From NCBI GenBank assembly GCA_013398295.1, contig VZSF01006826.1, forward strand, positions 124,001 through 188,000: a stretch of DNA of 64,000 nt, in the 5' to 3' direction. A model generated the notes under the pieces. It made no database searches. It was given only the letters and a program-made list of their open reading frames with translations, and was not told the origin of the DNA. This document shows, one piece after another, positions 12,501 through 24,893 of this stretch. The DNA is from Chionis minor (lineage: Eukaryota > Chordata > Aves > Charadriiformes > Chionididae). Every line of letters begins with the position of its first letter. Within the stretch, counting starts at the first letter, position 1. Both the position numbers and the translations under genes were made by a program.

Positions 12501-14102
12501 TAATTTTTCTACCAGTGGCAAATATAGACAGGATTAGGATTATTTCCCCCCCACCCTTAAATCCATCAGTTTTAGTTCAAATGGGAGTGAATTCAAGGAT
12601 GTCCAATGGCCTGTGCTGGGTAGGAGAAGATGTCTCATGATCTTACTGGTCTTTCTTCCAGCCTTACAGTGTATGTTGGAACAGCAGATATATGTATCCA
12701 TTTTAAAAAAGCTAAGTGAGAAAATCTGGTGTAATGATGTCTAACAGCTGGTCCTTACACGTCGTGTCCCAGCTGGCTTTGTCGTATTGCATGAGATTGT
12801 CTGAGTGATCCACTAAGAGCAAAATTGTCTCTGGGAACTCTGGACCTGCTCCAGGAGAGATCCAACAAAATGATGTCTTCCAACCCCAGCAGAGGACGGA
12901 TAGCGCTGATCTCAGCTGAAGGAAGGGCCAGACCGCCAGGCCGTGTCCACCCCGGCCTGCTGCAGCCTGTGGGGGCTGCACGGGCATCCAGCCCCTGGCA
13001 GGAAACTTGACCAGCAGCTCCTGCCACGGGCTGCGTTGGCTTGGCCGTGACAGTCATCCCAGCAACGTCCCGTGTCCAGCCCGGCTCTGCCAGGCTGGGA
13101 AACGCGAGGCGGATGGGGCCTTTGAGACACCACCGATGGGCACTAATCCTCGCGCGTGACGGTGACGCGGGGAGGGAGACCTGGCGCTGCACCCCCTTGC
13201 TGCCGACGGCAGTGGCAACAGCAGGAGAGCCGCATCGCTGCCCTGCGCCCCGGCTCCCAACAGGCACGCCAGCCCAGAGCTTGGAAATCTCCCACCGGCC
13301 CTCGAGTTCTGCATGGAAAAGAGGATCCAGCGTGAAATGAGAGAAACACTAATCACTATGTCTAATTACTGTGAGAAGTAATGACTTTAAAGCCCACCAG
13401 CGTCCCGGCTGTAAAGACTCACGCGTGCACAGAAAGGAGGTGTCTGTATTGAAAGGAGAATATTGCAAAGCAGGAAAGAGAATTGTCTACCAGCGCTGAT
13501 AGCGCGGGCCTGCCAAAGAGACTTTTGAAACCGTTCATAACAAAATGGATGAACAATAAACAGAGCTAGCTCTGGAGTCACTTCAGACTTGCAAACCGGA
13601 TTTTACAGTATTTGGACCACCAGGCACAACTCTGAAAATCTGCTTCCCGGCCCCTCCCGGTAGCGTTAAATCCCAGCAGTGTGGTGCTGCAGCACTGAGC
13701 ACCCCCCGGGCAGCGGGATACAGTCCACCCCGTCTGTCGCACACATGCAGGACAATGAAAAATGTCTCCAGCAAGTCTTAGACTCTCTTCTTAGCTGTAC
13801 GTAGCGTCGATAATCTCAGTACCTCGGGTATGATTTCAGTGCAGTTCCTTATTAGATATCCGTGGCTGTGTCCTTAAATGATTCCTGTAGAGGTTTCCTT
13901 TTCATGTGAGCCTAGCTTAGTATCGCTTCTCCTGCCTTCATGGTATTTCATCTGTTTTTCTTTTCATATCCCCTCTCTGCCCTTTCTTGTGAGCTTTCGG
14001 TGATGAAATCTCCACCAGCAAAAGCCGGATCTGTGTCTGCCGGCTGGATGCAGGAAAATGCCGGCTCAGCAATTCTGAGCAGCATCTGGCAATTGCAGGG
14101 GG
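6501..14102. other. Intergenic region, no gene recognised
   Basis: About 7.6 kb without a convincing exon on either strand. Open frames here are short or of mixed composition and match no family I know. Some subsections are AT-rich with clustered homeodomain-type cores (TTAATTAG near 7275, ATAAATAATCAC near 8775, TCTAATTACTG near 13360) and could be conserved non-coding elements, but that needs a cross-species alignment. A GC-rich patch near 12.9-13.3 kb has no accompanying gene. Confidence 0.5.
8621..8637 (+). repeat. (ACA)n trinucleotide repeat
   Basis: Short run of about five ACA units followed by an A-rich stretch. An ordinary microsatellite. Confidence 0.7.
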
Positions 14103-14116
14103 AAAAAAAAAAAAAA
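14103..14116 (+). repeat. Poly-A run of 14
   Basis: Uninterrupted A14 in non-coding DNA. No retroposed sequence is recognisable directly upstream, so it is treated as a simple homopolymer. Confidence 0.75.
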
Positions 14117-17100
14117 GCCTGCCTTTCCTGATTAAAATCAACGTACGTAGGTCTGGGGGCAGCTCCAGGACAGCAGGCGGCAGTCCCAGGTTAGGGTTTT
14201 CCTGGAGGAAAGCTGATAGACCCCTCTGCCCTCGGCTACCACACGTGCTGCAGCCCCAGGCCAGGTTTCAGGAGAGGGACACGAAGCCCTGTCCCAGACC
14301 AGCCCCTCTTGTTGCTGTGGGCGCTGTACAAGTGCACACTGGAACACGGGGAGGGTCTTGCTCTTGAGACGAGAGGAGCGCGTGAGGCAGCCTTGCCTAA
14401 CCCTGAGGAGGACCGGGCGCGTTTCATCCCTGCTCACCCATGCCGTTCCTCCCCTGGCTGCGGAGCCCCGCCGCTGCTCCCCTGGGATTTGGCAGGTCCG
14501 TATCTGGGTTACGCCGCGGTGGGACCCCCCAGGCAGCCCCAGCCGCGCAGGAAGGTCAGGTTGAAACTCAGCAGACATTTTTAATTTACTGCTCAGCAGG
14601 TCCCTAAAGACTGACAACGCCGCTGCTGTCTCTGCTCGTTTCACAGGGTAACGTGCTGGAGGTGATGGCTGAGAAGAGAAGAGGAGCACAAGCTCGTCCT
14701 CGCTCTTTGACCTTCTATGAAATCAGCTTTCAGCACCTGCCCCGTGCCCTTCAGCACCCACTCCCAGCACCCCCTCCCCACTCACAGGTTTGGTGTCGCC
14801 CTTCCCTATCCCTGTGCCAAAGGAGAGGGAAGGCTACGCACACTCCCAACCAAGAAAACACCGGCACTTACCTTATGTATTTGTTTTGCCAATATTGCAG
14901 CTGTGTGGCAAGCCAATGAAATGCCTACTGGATGCACTTTATTTTATTTAATAACTAATTCTGTTTAAAGTTAAGATTTTGGTTTCTGGGCTCCCCCACC
15001 TCCCCCCCGGAGGCTGGCAGGGAACTGCACGTGCCGGGAGGGCGGCAGGGGCTGTGCCAGCTCCCCCTTGCCGGCGGGTGGGCGCAGCATCAGGAGCCGG
15101 GGTGAGAGGCGTTAGGTTGTAGTTCAGTGGGTGTGTGACAAAGTAGAGTTCAGAGCAGCTCCTGTACTAGAGCTTTGTATGTGGCTGGTGTGGCAGCAGA
15201 GACGTTTGGTGTTTGCGTGGGTCGCGGGGCACAAAGGGGATGCGGCGTTCTTGAGTTACACTGTGGGGCATTGGTGCCTTTGACAAGCACCTGTCAACCA
15301 CGGCATTTTATCCTTCAAAAGCTTGCTTTCCTCCTCCCCTTAGATGTAGTAGGGCACAAGCAGCAGAGGCTGAGTTGGCACATCAGAAGACTGTGCTGTT
15401 TTCCAAGGAAGGTGGCTGCTGGCTGAGCAGGTGCCTACGCGGCTCCGCAAAACACCATGCGGCTGCATAAGGCTCCAGCGAGTGGAGAGACTCGCAGCTG
15501 TACGTGCCAGGGGGAGGACAGCACAAATGCAATAATCGTCCTTCTCCACCACACTGCACAAAAGAGCTGGCAGCAGGAGCCAGGCCAAACGGGAGCGGAA
15601 GGTCTAAGGCTTCCGATCAAATGCCTTCACCTCCCTGGTTGTGCCTTTCACAGCCTTGTGCTTGAGTAAGTTCCCCTGGAAGCTGCCAGCAGGCATTCTG
15701 ACCTGGCCTTAAAAGACACCTTTCAAAAATCGAGGATCTGGATGAGCATTTACAAGCATAAATGTGCAAGAATCCCAGCTGCTTGGATTTCCAAGCAGCT
15801 AAGAGATTCATGGCAAACTCAGGACGGAGCTGAAACATGGCTACCAATTAAGGAGAAGGCAGAAAGCAGGCACAAGGAATAACACAACACAAGTTCTAAC
15901 TTCTGAACAGCAGAGCAGAGAGGGTAGCACCCGCATTTTGAAGAGCTGCTCTAAAACTTGATGCAGGAGTAAGTGTACACGCAGACACGGTACGTGGAGA
16001 TTTATTGGATTTCACTGCAGGATGCATTTGCTAACCAAAATGGCAGACTGCCGTGGTGGTAAGGATGGCATGTGTGGACTGAAATACTGTACGCTGTTTT
16101 AATAAACTAATATTTGCACAGATAAACATTTTGTTTTTCCACATAACTTACATCCACAGCACCTATCTCATGAAGGACAAGCCTGGGAATTTCCTCTACA
16201 TGCCAAATTCAGGAGATTTTATTGGCTTCAGATGAGGTATTATCAGGAAACGGAGTGTGCAGCTTTCATGTTTTATCAGTAGAAACATCTTCACCCCACC
16301 AAAGCCCAGACCGGGTTTATCTGGACAGATAAAAGAACAGATAGATAAAAGCCAGATTGTAAAACTGCTCCAGGTCCTGGAGATTCTCCATCACTGTTAA
16401 AGGCTGATTTTCCTTATCTGACTGGCTCGAAAAGCTGCTCACAATTGTTTTATTTTTTACACCAAGTCACTGACCTCACTCTTGGTCCCGTCAGAGTGAG
16501 TCATTACCAGCTGATACCGGGAACTGGCGAGCCTCATGGGCCGTGCACAGCGCTCTCGGCTCGGGAGCCCACGGACCTCAGCAGAGTCAGGCAGACAGAA
16601 ACCCTTGCGCTGCCCCTGGTCCAGCACTTGGCTGTAGAGATAAAAAACCCCAACTACAATTGTTTCTGGATCTTTTGGCCCAGACTCCTTTTTGAAAGGA
16701 AAACTGACACTTTTCCCCCACTCCCTCCTTCTTCTCCTGGAAATCCAAGTAACTTTGCATTTAATGATGCCTAGGAAGGACTGAGTCTGTACCAAGCTCC
16801 AGGGATGGGACTGTACAGATAGTGCCTGTTCTAAGCGTAATTTTTTCCTGCTCATTAACACTTTGCTCAAATGCACTTTGGTCGGTGCCTGGATTGCAAT
16901 CTTTCAGAAAACTGTGGCTACCTGTTTCTTCTTTACAGCGAAAGACTGAAAAGTTAAAAAATCTGATGTAGAGGGATTATTTATATGAAATAAAGGTTGT
17001 AATGAGGAAAAAGCTCCAGTTTCTTAGTGTTTCTCAGTCCCACATGTAGTTTTCTGAATGGAATCAGTGAGCTTTGCTTTGTAGAGCAACAGCTCCAATT

Positions 17101-20100
17101 CAGATTGCTTACCCCTTAGGAAAGCGCTTAACTCCGGGGCTAGCTCAGCTAACTCCCCCGAAAAGCTCCCTGCCGTCACGACAGCCTGCGTCCTTAACGC
17201 AAGGCTCACCTTTTCAGAGGCATCAAAGCCACCTCCTTGCCACAGCACTTTCCTTGCCAGCAAGCATGACGGCAGCTTGCGGAGTGCAAAGTCACCTGCC
17301 TATAGAGGTACCTGCTTCTTCCCAGCAGGGATTTTGTCAAAGTCATTCTAGTTTTTCCAGACAGGAGGAAAGTGGCAGCGGCTCTCGGGCAGAACACCTT
17401 TTTCTTCAAGCAAAGCAACAGCTCGCCACTAGACACTCTTCTAGTTGGCAAAATTTACCATCACTTTCAACACAGCAACTCTGTAGCTAAAATTCCTATG
17501 AAAACTGATTTCAGACTGTGCATCAGCTCTTGTATAGCGAGATCAATTTAAAAAAACCTCAAGCCAGAGACAAAGAGTACATCTGGATAAAGCTGGAGAT
17601 ACTTCAGTTTCCAGAGCTTTACCAAGCCAATTACTGCAGGAGGCAACAACATGAAATCTTGACGGAAGCTCCAGCCCTCTGTTCCTAGCGCAGCCCGCAG
17701 CAGCAGCGCACCGCACGGATTACTGACAAGGACAGCCCTATACAGTCCGGAACTAACAGAAACAGTCGCTCAGTTTCCACACCAGTTCCCCTCCAGATAA
17801 ACTGGTTGCAAATGGCATAGGAGTCTGAAGCTAAACTGGCCTTTAGTCAGAAATGTTTGCATTTTTAGTGTGTAATACAGTAGTTAGTGCTTTGTAAGTT
17901 ACGTGGAGAGCTTTCAAAGTCAACTGGAGGGGCCGAGCAGGAGCAGGGTATGGCACTGCTGCCAATTCCAAACCCTGCCCGCCCTCAGAAAGGCTGCCCA
18001 GCCCGGCTCGCCCAGCTCGGAGCCCACAGGCACCAGCAGGCAAAGCTGACGCCTTGGCAAGTCCGCCGCCAATTCCCGATCACACCAGCTTACCGCAGCC
18101 ACACAACAGCTGACCAGATACGAGGCGCTCCCAAAAGTGCCTCCAAACACAGCCGCAATAGCCAGAAGTCGAGCTTCACCTTCCTAGCTTTATGCTGCAG
18201 CTCAGGGACGACTGTATCTTACACCATTCCCCTCTCCACACACGTGAGCACCTCCAGTACCGGTGACACCCCCCACCCGGGCATAACCCTTTCCAGAGCA
18301 GCCCACTGAGCTGAGTTTTGACTTCTCTGAAGGAGATCCCCGAGGCCCAGAAGCAGCCAGGGAGTTTCGTACCAACACTACACCACAAGACTGCTTTTCA
18401 GTTGCGCTCGTGAATTAAGCCAAGATCTGGAGTAAAAATGACACCACGTTCCTCGTCAGAAATGCCGGCCAGTCCCAGGAATGGGGGATTAAGATGTATG
18501 CATTACCACAGCGGAGTCCACGAGAGAACATGCGTGGGGAAAAGGCAGCTTTTAGAAGATGAAAATGTGAGACAGCTGCTGAAGGATATTACATGCTCCA
18601 GTAACTTTTTCTCCAGCTATTTCCCTTCCTTCTGGTCCCCCAGCACACGAGTTACACCGAACGCACTCGCCTTGAACAAATTGAGCTCAATGGGACAAGA
18701 CCAGCGTGGACAGGCAGAGGGCAAGTACTGTATGTCAGTAAATAGGTGTAAGCCCAGAGGCACCTACGTGCAAGGAAGGAACTAAGAAGGTTCAGAAAAC
18801 ACCCTCTGATCTAGATACACCTTTGACTGGACATCAGTAATAAATCTTTGCTTGTTCCTCCTCCCTTCAGGGAGCGCTTCCATTTGGCAGAGCCTGCAGT
18901 CCAAAGCCTTCTATAGGGATCTAAGCAGAGGTAGCGTTACACACTGCCAGAAGGTCCCCACTGTCAGCTGAGCTGGGCAAGGCAGTATTAGCAGAAACTT
19001 TCTCACAAAAAGTCCGATTCCTCCCTCATGAGACTCTTCTCAGTCAGAAAAGAAAAGCAGAACATGACCAGGTCTTCTCTCCACCCACTTAAGCAATTAC
19101 TGTGATCAGGAACTGGAAAAATCAAGGCTACCGTGGTATTTACCTTCCCTTGACGCTCGACAACAATGCATTCTGTCACCGCGTTGCAGAACTAAGCTGC
19201 ACCTGAAGCACAAATGCACGGCGACTTCTGTTCTCTGTGACATAATTTTTTAAAGGCTCTTAAAGGACAAAAATCTGGAACTCGGGCCCTAAATGATACA
19301 GAGACTCAAAGCTTGGAGGAAAATTGCCATTACAGAATTATTAGCATGTTTAATCAATAAAAAACAGAAGGAAAAGAAAATAGAAGCACAGATACCACTG
19401 TTCCAGCCATATTCTTACAGCCATCGTGCATGTACAGGAGCATCCCACTGTTCCACGTTTTGAGACTCTTGTTAACTTCCTTATATGACTAAAGCAAAGG
19501 GCCTAAGACCCAACATTTCACTCATGTCGGACTATCTTCTTCGTCCAAACTGAATTCCGGACAACTCCCTTTCACACAGATCTGCACACACTGGGAATAC
19601 GACACAGTTCTGTTTGCAAGTAACGTGCAGGACAGCATTTGTGTAAAGGGAATAACCCTCACCAGCAATTCCAAGGAAATAACATTACAAATCACAAGGT
19701 TACAGCGATTTCTATCTCGGGAGCAACACAAAAGCCTGTCCTTATCTCGCCTGATACAATTACACTAAGTGAACTGATTTTTTTTTTATTTGAGGAGCAA
19801 TGAAGGGAAGGACTGAACTGGAGCTGAAGTCATGCAACAGATAACAAGACAGTCTGCCTTTTAAACCTCAGGTTTACCCGAGACTGGTGACTGCACCATT
19901 TCAGGACACTAAAAAATTATGTTCAGATGCAGATGCCTGTCTCAGTTCAACGATGGCAACATAACACAAAAATTCACAATCCAAGGTGACAATCCGGCTG
20001 TTATTTGTTGCAGCCAACCTACTTCCCAAGAAATCCCTAATACCCTGAATTTTAAAAAGTTAGCTTACACCTAGAAACCAGTCCAGATGAGCTATTTTTG

Positions 20101-22045
20101 TTCCTAGAAGTATTTGCAAAGTGCACTTAGTCACTGATTTCTTAGACAGTCTGCCACAAAGAGGGAAGCAAGCAGAGATCCTGGCTCATCGGAGGCTGGC
20201 AACAGTAGTATCTCACGGGGAACATATTTTCCTCCAGAGGACTACGATTCCTGGATAGGGAAAGGATGTAGAAGAGATTTTAGCTGAAGAATCTAGATCC
20301 AAAAGGGCTTTGGAAAACAAGGCTGTTCAGTTCAGCTCACAAAAGCTTCCTGGCCACGAAGCCAGCAGTCCGTGATCCATCTCTGCCAGCCAGCGCTTCC
20401 CCACCCCTTGCAGGCCGAGTACAACAGTAGGGAAGTAACAGGATGCTCCAAAGCCCGTTGTAAGAGGTACAGAAATAGAAGTGTTTCACTTCATCTCAAT
20501 TTGTCAGCAGAGAAGATGCAAAAACACAGTCTGGGAGCTCATCAAGCCTGCACTTTCATACAGGAATGAAGACAGCCACAACCATCTTAGCACTGGCTCA
20601 TCAGCTATTTTTAGCACCAGAACGGGAGGCGACCATCAGCAATGGGTCTGTTCCCTTTGATGAAGCGGATCTGAACACTGTCACTGCCCCAGAGATCCTT
20701 TGCCACCAAAACCACAAACCAGGTGAAGAGCTTTAAGTTGTTCCTGCTCCTGACTCCAAGGCATCTCTCGGCAGTTACACGACAGGTTGGAAGAGGGCCA
20801 CGCAGCCCATTTAATTCAATTCACTTCCTCTTCCATCTGCTCTACGCAGCCATGCTCTATTAGTCTTCTGAGAGCAATTGTATTTAAAGTGAAAAATGCC
20901 AGGAGTCCGTGTACATCCAGCATACATTGGACGTACTGTTCAAAGCCATTATAGATTCAGCAGTTCTGAGCTGCAGGCCAGGATCAGAGAAATCCCAGCG
21001 TCTGTAATTCCACCCAGCTTTTATTTATCTTCAAAGATTTCAAAAGTTAAACACCAGCTCCCTCCCAGAGACGCTTCCCAACTGGTTCTGCATTTAGCAC
21101 TGGAGCCAAGAAACAGACTAAACTCAACTGGCACCAAACAATGAGCCTATTCTGTCTTTTACACATTCCTCCCTTGGAGAGCTGCAGAAAGCCTTTCCCT
21201 CCACAACCAGAGGTGTACACAAAGGAGAGCAAACAGTTATCACCAGGAGCCAGAGCTACTGCGTGCGTGTGCGTGCGGCAGCCGCAGGAACAGGTATCAG
21301 CGTTGTGCAGGCAGAACTGCCTCTGGAATCCGGTCACCCGCTGCTACAGAACGGACACATGCGGGGCTGCACCCAGCCAACCCTCTGGCCAAGCGGAGCC
21401 GGACACCCCCAGCCCTGCCGCCGCAGCGGGTAAATAGGGAGCGTTTCGAGGCAGCTTGGGGGGTGACAGGGTGGCAGGGCAGCCGCCTGCTGCAGCAGGC
21501 TTTCGGCTCCTTCCGCAGCTCTTCTACTTGCCCTGCAGAACGGTGGCAACGTAAGCTTTTGGCTAAAATGACTAAGCATGACCTTCTGTCGCTGGCCTTC
21601 TTTTGTGGCGCACTGACAACATACACCTTCCTGCACGCTGTCCAGAAAGTGGAAAAGGAGGGCGGAAGAGGACACCCAAAACGCTCCCCTCCTTTTGCCC
21701 AACTCCTTTCCGAAGCCCCCCGCTCCTGGCTTCTACCTTTGACAGATGCTGTAAAGCACTGCCCGGCTGACGCAGGCGTAACGCAACACCACCGCTCCAA
21801 AGCATACCGATTTAGACGCAAAACAGCCGTTTTCCCCCCAACTTTAAAAAAGTGCCATATTTTACAGTACCTTTGTGATTTGCACAACAGAAGCATGCAC
21901 ACCACGTTACAGCACTCTTTTACCCCTCGGCAGAGGAAATCTGAACTCCCAGGATCCTTCCACAGGGATGTGGAATAGCCTGGCAGCCTCACAGTTAAGG
22001 CATCCAACCAAAACCATCCATGTGAAAAGCAGCCGCTGGGAATGA
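14117..22045. other. Intergenic region left of the CpG island, A/C-rich on + strand
   Basis: Nearly 8 kb with no convincing coding exon. The + strand is richer in A than T and in C than G. Hand counts of two 120-base samples give A37 C31 G24 T28 (18961-19080) and A37 C30 G19 T34 (19981-20100). This is the composition expected of the template side of a leftward transcription unit. A minus-strand AATAAA is present at 21020-21025 (read as TTTATT on +), a possible but unproven 3' end of a gene starting in the CpG island. GC-rich stretches at 14.2-14.6 kb and 15.0-15.1 kb carry no recognised gene. Confidence 0.45.
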
Positions 22046-22125
22046 CAGAGGTCTGAGAGTTCCCTAGTTGACAGCCTGCATCCTACAGAGGTCTGAGAGT
22101 TCCCTAGTTGACAGCCCGCATCCTA
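22046..22125. repeat. Perfect-period 40-bp tandem duplication
   Basis: Positions 22046-22085 and 22086-22125 are the same 40-base unit twice, starting cagaggtctgagag and differing at a single base (cctgca against cccgca). There are only two copies and no slippage-prone short motif, so this looks like a recent local duplication rather than a satellite. It lies about 0.8 kb left of the CpG island. Confidence 0.95.
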
Positions 22126-22899
22126 CAGCGCGAGAGGCCACTTTTTTGCACAGCTCATCAGGGAAGGGAGCAGAACGTTTCAGGAGACAGGGCGGGAAGG
22201 CATGAAGCAGGGAGGAAGGAGAGCCTGCCCCGGGCACACCTCGCGGTGGCTGGCACAGACCTACCTGCCGCGGGCAGCGCGGTTCGGGGCGCCCAGCCAT
22301 CCCGTGAGGCCAGAGCACGGGCAGACGCGGCACGAAGCAGCCGGCAGCCCCCGGCCACGGCTGCCCGCCGGCACCCACCGCTGCTCTCGGGGAAGATCAC
22401 ACCGTTGTTTGTCGCACAGCTGCCCCTAAGCCCCCACACGTGGAGGTTTCTCCAGCCTCACCTAAGGAGACCAACGACAGGTAAATCAACGTTCCAGCGT
22501 TCCGGCACCCAGGGAGCCAGCTCGGCACTGCCCCAATCCTCCTCCCACCCCCACAGAGAACATACTGTATTACTGAGACTTTCATATTGGGAAAATATTT
22601 TAATATAGTAAATAAGTCAATTTACCTTTCACATGTTTTTAAATAAGTTTATGCTCATTTTTAAACAAAACTGGTTTTACTTAAACAATGGACTACAGCC
22701 TCTAAATTCGTATTGTTCCCAGCTGATCCTGTAAATAGTGAGGATTTTTGGACACCGATATCCTTTTATAGGTAACAGACGGGCATAAATAGCGCAGGAA
22801 TTCAATGCAGGTTCGAGGGGAGAAGCTAGCCCTGGTGAGGAGGAAAACGAAGCCACAAAATTCCCTTTTTGAGGAAAAATGGGGGCGGGGTGGAGGGGT

Positions 22900-23930
22900 G
22901 GTGGGGGGAAGGTACCGCAGTTCTACCGAGTACAAACGTCTCCTTCCCCCGCAGCCCCCGCCGCCGGCTCAGTCTCCAGCCCGAGCTCCTCGGGGCTCCG
23001 ACGCGCCGGGGCCGCCGGCCTCCGTCCTCCGCCGAGCCGAGCCGAGNNNNNNNNNNNNNNNNNNNNNNNNNNNNNNNNNNNNNNNNNNNNNNNNNNNNNN
23101 NNNNNNNNNNNNNNNNNNNNNNNNNNNNNNNNNNNNNNNNNNNNNNNNNNNNNNNNNNNNNNNNNNNNNNNNNNNNNNNNNNNNNNNNNNNNNNNNNNNN
23201 NNNNNNNNNNNNNNNNNNNNNNNNNNNNNNNNNNNNNNNNNNNNNNNNNNNNNNNNNNNNNNNNNNNNNNNNNNNNNNNNNNNNNNNNNNNNNNNNNNNN
23301 NNNNNNNNNNNNNNNNNNNNNNNNNNNNNNNNNNNNNNNNNNNNNNNNNNNNNNNNNNNNNNNNNNNNNNNNNNNNNNNNNNNNNNNNNNNNNNNNNNNN
23401 NNNNNNNNNNNNNNNNNNNNNNNNNNNNNNNNNNNNNNNNNNNNNNNNNNNNNNNNNNNNNNNNNNNNNNNNNNNNNNNNNNNNNNNNNNNNNNNNNNNN
23501 NNNNNNNNNNNNNNNNNNNNNNNNNNNNNNNNNNNNNNNNNNNNNNNNNNNNNNNNNNNNNNNNNNNNNNNNNNNNNNNNNNNNNNNNNNNNNNNNNNNN
23601 NNNNNNNNNNNNNNNNNNNNNNNNNNNNNNNNCGCGGCCTGCGGGGAGACGCGGAGCGCTGCGCTGAGGGCCCCGCGGGCCGGGAGCGTGAGGGAGGCCC
23701 TGGCGCGGGAGGAGCGCGGCAGCCATGTCCCCTCCGGCGGGCAGCTCCCCCCGGGCCTCCCGCCCCGCGCCGCCTCTGCGGTTGGGGGCGCCCGGCCGAG
23801 CCGCAGCTTTGGGGAGAGGCTGAGTTAGTCCCCTCAAACCGGGCCGGTCCCAGACCCCCCCAGACATCCTGACTGCGCTGTTGCCATTAGCGCTCGGGGC
23901 GGCCTCGTTCCCGGCTCGTTGGTCCCTCAC
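22900..23930. promoter_or_regulatory. CpG island, candidate divergent promoter
   Basis: Both flanks of the N gap (22940-23046 and 23633-23900) are very GC-rich and dense in CpG, in contrast to the AT-richer DNA on either side. CpG islands of this kind mark vertebrate promoters. The composition of the + strand switches across it (A/C-rich left, T/G-rich right), which fits transcripts leaving in both directions. By synteny the leftward one would be INAFM2; the rightward one could be a non-coding first exon of PLCB2. A short ATG-stop sequence (gcgaagATGGCTGAAGC) lies at 23954-23980 but is not a gene. Confidence 0.75.
23047..23632. other. Assembly gap (586 N)
   Basis: A continuous run of N inside the CpG island. 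Such gaps are common where GC-rich sequence drops out of assemblies. The true length may differ from the number of N. Open frames that cross it are meaningless. Confidence 1.
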
Positions 23931-24839
23931 AAAAGCGTTGTAGTAACTTAGGGCGAAGATGGCTGAAGCACTGCTCTAGGGTATGGATTAGTCTTTAATT
24001 TTTTTCCTCACAGTGTGAGATACTTACTTTTGAGAACGACTTGGTCGCGCCTTTCACAACCGTTTTTTTCTCCCTCCCTTAAATCTTAGGCCAGTCAGGT
24101 GTGTGGCAGCAGGAAACCTCCTGTAAACGAGCTGCAGTTCTGAAAGAGGCTCCTGGCTGCTGGAGAAATGACTGTCACCCAGAAAGGCGTCAGAGGAAGT
24201 GAGTGGCCGAGCTTTGAATTAACAGTGGCATTTTATTTTTGCACTCAGTAGCAGGAAAAATGTGAAGGGTTGGGAGAGAAAGGGAAAACCTCCTGAGTAC
24301 AGAGCTTGCAGCTCTGAGGAACGCTACTGGATCAGAAAATATGTTAGGGAATAAAATGGAGTAACTTCAAAATAACTAATTCGTGGAAAAGCAGTGGGTT
24401 TTGTGGGCTGAAAGCTCCGGGGCTGCAGCATGCCTGTGGAAGTTGGCTCTGAGGTGGTGATCGGTGCACGCTGACCCTCTGCTGGGCAGGGCAGGGAGCG
24501 CCCGGTGTCCAGCAGCACCCGGTGCGCAAGGGAATTTTGGGGACTAAGCTGTTTTTGTGAGAGAGAGCAGCTATGCAGGGTGGGATGTTCTGTACCCAGA
24601 CCCTGCTCCTGCCTGAGGGAAGGGCTAAAGGGTGTGACATTGTGCTGCCAGCTGCCTTGGGAGGTCATCTGCCTTTTGGCCTTGGCACAGATCTCATCTA
24701 TAGCAGTTTAAATCATGGCTACGCAGTGCAATGCCGGAGGGAATGGATCCCACCGCAGCTGCCTTGCCAGCAGTGGCAGGGGAAGCGGTGATTTCACTGC
24801 CTGTCCAGGGCAGAAGGAGCTTATTGCCCATGGCAGCAG

Positions 24840-24893
24840 CGTTGCACTAGGTGATTTTTAACCCTTCCAAACCTGTGTGACTCTGCGATTCTA
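24840..24893 (+). mobile_element. CR1 retroposon tail fragment
   Basis: A short, diverged match to the extreme 3' end of CR1: an ACTAGGTGATT segment, then the CCCTTCCAA block and an ATTCT-type tail (ctctgcgattctac). Only the end is left, and there are no recognisable target-site duplications. Confidence 0.5.

Noticed and set aside
14138..14689. 183-codon minus-strand open frame
   Set aside because: GC-rich stretch with few stop codons by chance; no recognisable motif and no promoter or splice support.
21297..22007. 236-codon minus-strand open frame near the CpG island
   Set aside because: The protein is Arg/Cys/Ser-rich without domains, as expected of translated GC-rich non-coding DNA. It does not resemble INAFM2.
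22805..23930. Open frames of 260-355 codons spanning the N gap on both strands
   Set aside because: They are open only because N has no stop codons.
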